From NCBI RefSeq assembly GCF_008831285.2, contig NC_045145.1:18846802-18910801 (forward strand): a stretch of DNA of 64,000 nt, written 5' to 3'. The notes under the pieces are model-generated. The model saw only the letters and a program-made list of their open reading frames with translations, was not told the DNA's origin and did no database searches. Shown piece by piece: positions 62,701-64,000 of the stretch; position 1 is the first letter of the stretch; each line of letters begins with the position of its first letter. A program made the translations under genes and the position numbers. The DNA comes from Nymphaea colorata (taxonomy: Eukaryota > Streptophyta > Magnoliopsida > Nymphaeales > Nymphaeaceae).

Positions 62701-63576
62701 AGCCGCCACTTCTGCTGATCCAGTACTACAGACAACCGTTGATCGAGATTTTTGAGAAGGGTACCGATGTGCAGATTTTTTTCCTGTTAAACTTGACTTC
62801 TCATTACTTTCCTTGGTATCAGCTTCTGACAACTCTTCTATATAGCGTTTTGTTGGTTTCCTGAGTCTTTTAGCTCCTCTTTGCTCCATTTGTGGATCTT
62901 CACTTGAATAATTTTCATTCTTTGCTGCCGTTGATTTCCTCTCTGGACCAGCTAGTCTACCTTCATTTTCACTATCAAGTGCCACTGGCATTTTACAGCT
63001 CTCCTCCTTAACAACATTATCCCCAAGTTGAGCATCATCTAGCTTGTTATCATTTGCAACAACATTCAACTCATCACAAAATAACAATGACTTGTCTATG
63101 ATAAAGCCAGTAGCAGAGACATCACATGAGTTAGACAAACCCATTGCAATGCGGCGCTTGAGCCACAATTTGTCCTTAACAGATGTATCTCGCCCAAAAG
63201 TTGCCCGGAAAGTTTGCTGAAGTTCTCTTATGGACAAGTTATCCAAGCAAATATCACCTTTGGCAGAAGAAACTTCCGATTTTGTACCTTCAGAACCATT
63301 TGAAACAAAATTTCCATTCACAACTTTTTCAATTTTGGGCTGAACACATGCTTCAGAGTGGTTCTTTAGATTTTCAATTGAACTGGTAGGGAATGAAGGA
63401 AGGGTTGCCATCACAACAGAACTGGGTAGGAAGCTTGCATCACCAACAGGCAACTGTTCACAATGATCAGACGATATTGCAACAGAACTTGCAAATTTTG
63501 GAGCATCATCAGATACGCCATGCAACAGCCGAAGCCTCTCCTCTTCTTTGACCTTTTTCAACATGTCCTCAATATA
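59730..63576 (-). CDS. TRF-like (TRFL) MYB/SANT protein, 3' five exons, 5' end outside the window
   Basis: Visible exons on minus are 63576-62599, 61617-61489, 60619-60332, 60107-60054 and 59894-59730, all in phase 0, giving 537 residues to the TGA at 59730. The first visible exon opens IEDMLKKVKEEERLRLL and contains IRELQQTFRATFGRDTSVKD followed by KLWLKRRIAMGLS, then basic RGAKRLRKPTKRYIEELSE. Next come KKARGTRSRRQDAEAYNR and the single MYB domain: HHRAWTLSEVMRLVEGVSR, CGAGRWSEIKRLAF, RTSVDLK joined to DKWRNLLRAS (the telobox-type third helix). The tail has IPIPAQILVRVRELAA. This order fits Arabidopsis TRFL3/TRFL6 (At1g17460, At1g72650). That subgroup lacks the MYB extension and was reported not to bind telomeric DNA in vitro, so a telomere role should not be assumed. 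The 18-residue exon and the last exon have no long open frame of their own. Confidence 0.9.
60815..61031. repeat. 109-bp diverged tandem duplication in a TRFL intron
   Basis: The block starting ctatctttcat and containing acaagcaaaaatattatca, ttttgtaatgttt and aacatttta is present at 60815-60923 and again from 60924 to about 61031, with many substitutions. It lies within the intron between the KHQNG exon and the MYB exon. Confidence 0.8.
62169..62201. repeat. AC/AT microsatellite in a TRFL intron
   Basis: Alternating ac followed by at dinucleotides inside the intron between the first two visible TRFL exons. Confidence 0.75.
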
Positions 63577-64000
63577 CTAAAAGATGTTAAAGGTGATGAA
63601 AGATAAGAAACAATAGTATAGAAAACTGGGCAATAGATTCCCCAATAAAACAGCTGCAAGGCACAATACTGGACAGCAGAAAACAATACTCATCCTTATG
63701 GAGAGATGGCCTTTGTTAGAACAACCAGCATGAGTCAGGACAATTTAACTAAACAGTTCGCACTGTGCCCATCAGGTATACAACTTCAATTAAAAAATAA
63801 AAGGGCAGAATACAACAAAGTTTTGTTTCTTAAAAAATACCACATTCAAGTATCTCAAGAAAGAAAAATTTCAAAAATACATATCAGATTGCTGGAAATG
63901 GTAGGCTGCCACAGCTAATAAATACTTGGAAGCAACAGAAATAACCAAAACCTACAGTAGCTAATATACATAACAAGAAACTGTAAATACAAAGTATACG
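63577..64000 (-). other. TRFL intron at the window edge
   Basis: The acceptor ctttTAG at 63579-63577 precedes the first visible TRFL exon. I find no further coding exon up to the window end. The N-terminal exons of the gene lie beyond it. Confidence 0.6.

Noticed and set aside
1-64000. CRISPR arrays, tRNA/rRNA genes, LTR retrotransposons, operon-like clusters
   Set aside because: I looked for regularly spaced repeats, tRNA B-boxes with paired arms, and long terminal repeats with tRNA-primer sites. None was convincing apart from the SINE-like B-box. The genes are functionally unrelated.

Overview
The window is nuclear DNA of a flowering plant. Nine genes are recognisable. Eight are split by GT-AG introns (one intron is GC-AG), coding islands alternate with AT-rich spacers, and the products are plant families: a chloroplast-targeted At4g37920-like protein, an Alfin-like PHD factor, BIG GRAIN 1, WAV2 and plastid GARS. 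The sequence alone does not place it below angiosperm level. Modest exon GC argues against a grass. Nothing bacterial or viral, and no CRISPR or intact autonomous transposon, was seen.

Layout from left to right. A START-domain membrane protein gene lies on minus (622-3295), followed by a 5 kb spacer with nested tandem duplications. Four plus-strand genes follow: the small oligosaccharyltransferase subunit KCP2 (8639-12342), an At4g37920-like chloroplast protein (14011-17749), an Alfin-like H3K4me3-reader type PHD protein (19977-23389), and the alpha/beta hydrolase WAV2/BEM46 (26211-31447). WAV2 is convergent with the purine-synthesis gene GARS/PUR2 on minus (33053-37399). A 5.3 kb spacer containing a SINE-like insertion separates GARS from a plus-strand AYR1-type short-chain reductase (42733-47009), which has a coding-like fragment inside its first intron. 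A spacer carrying a Tourist-like MITE leads to the single-exon BIG GRAIN 1-like gene on minus (51226-52446). A 7 kb gene-poor stretch follows. The 3' part of a TRF-like (TRFL) MYB gene on minus runs off the right edge (59730-63576).

I rebuilt the exon models by hand from family similarity, splice-site dinucleotides and codon phase. Every complete model closes to an integral number of codons. The genes are ordinary, unrelated housekeeping or regulatory genes, and I see no functional cluster or operon-like system. The more interesting signals are small: a GC-AG intron, a triplicated 3' splice site in KCP2, a 69-nt fully in-frame intron that would insert a hydrophobic segment into the Alfin-like protein, an intronic coding-like fragment, a MITE and a SINE with recognisable target-site duplications, and many local tandem duplications in introns and spacers.
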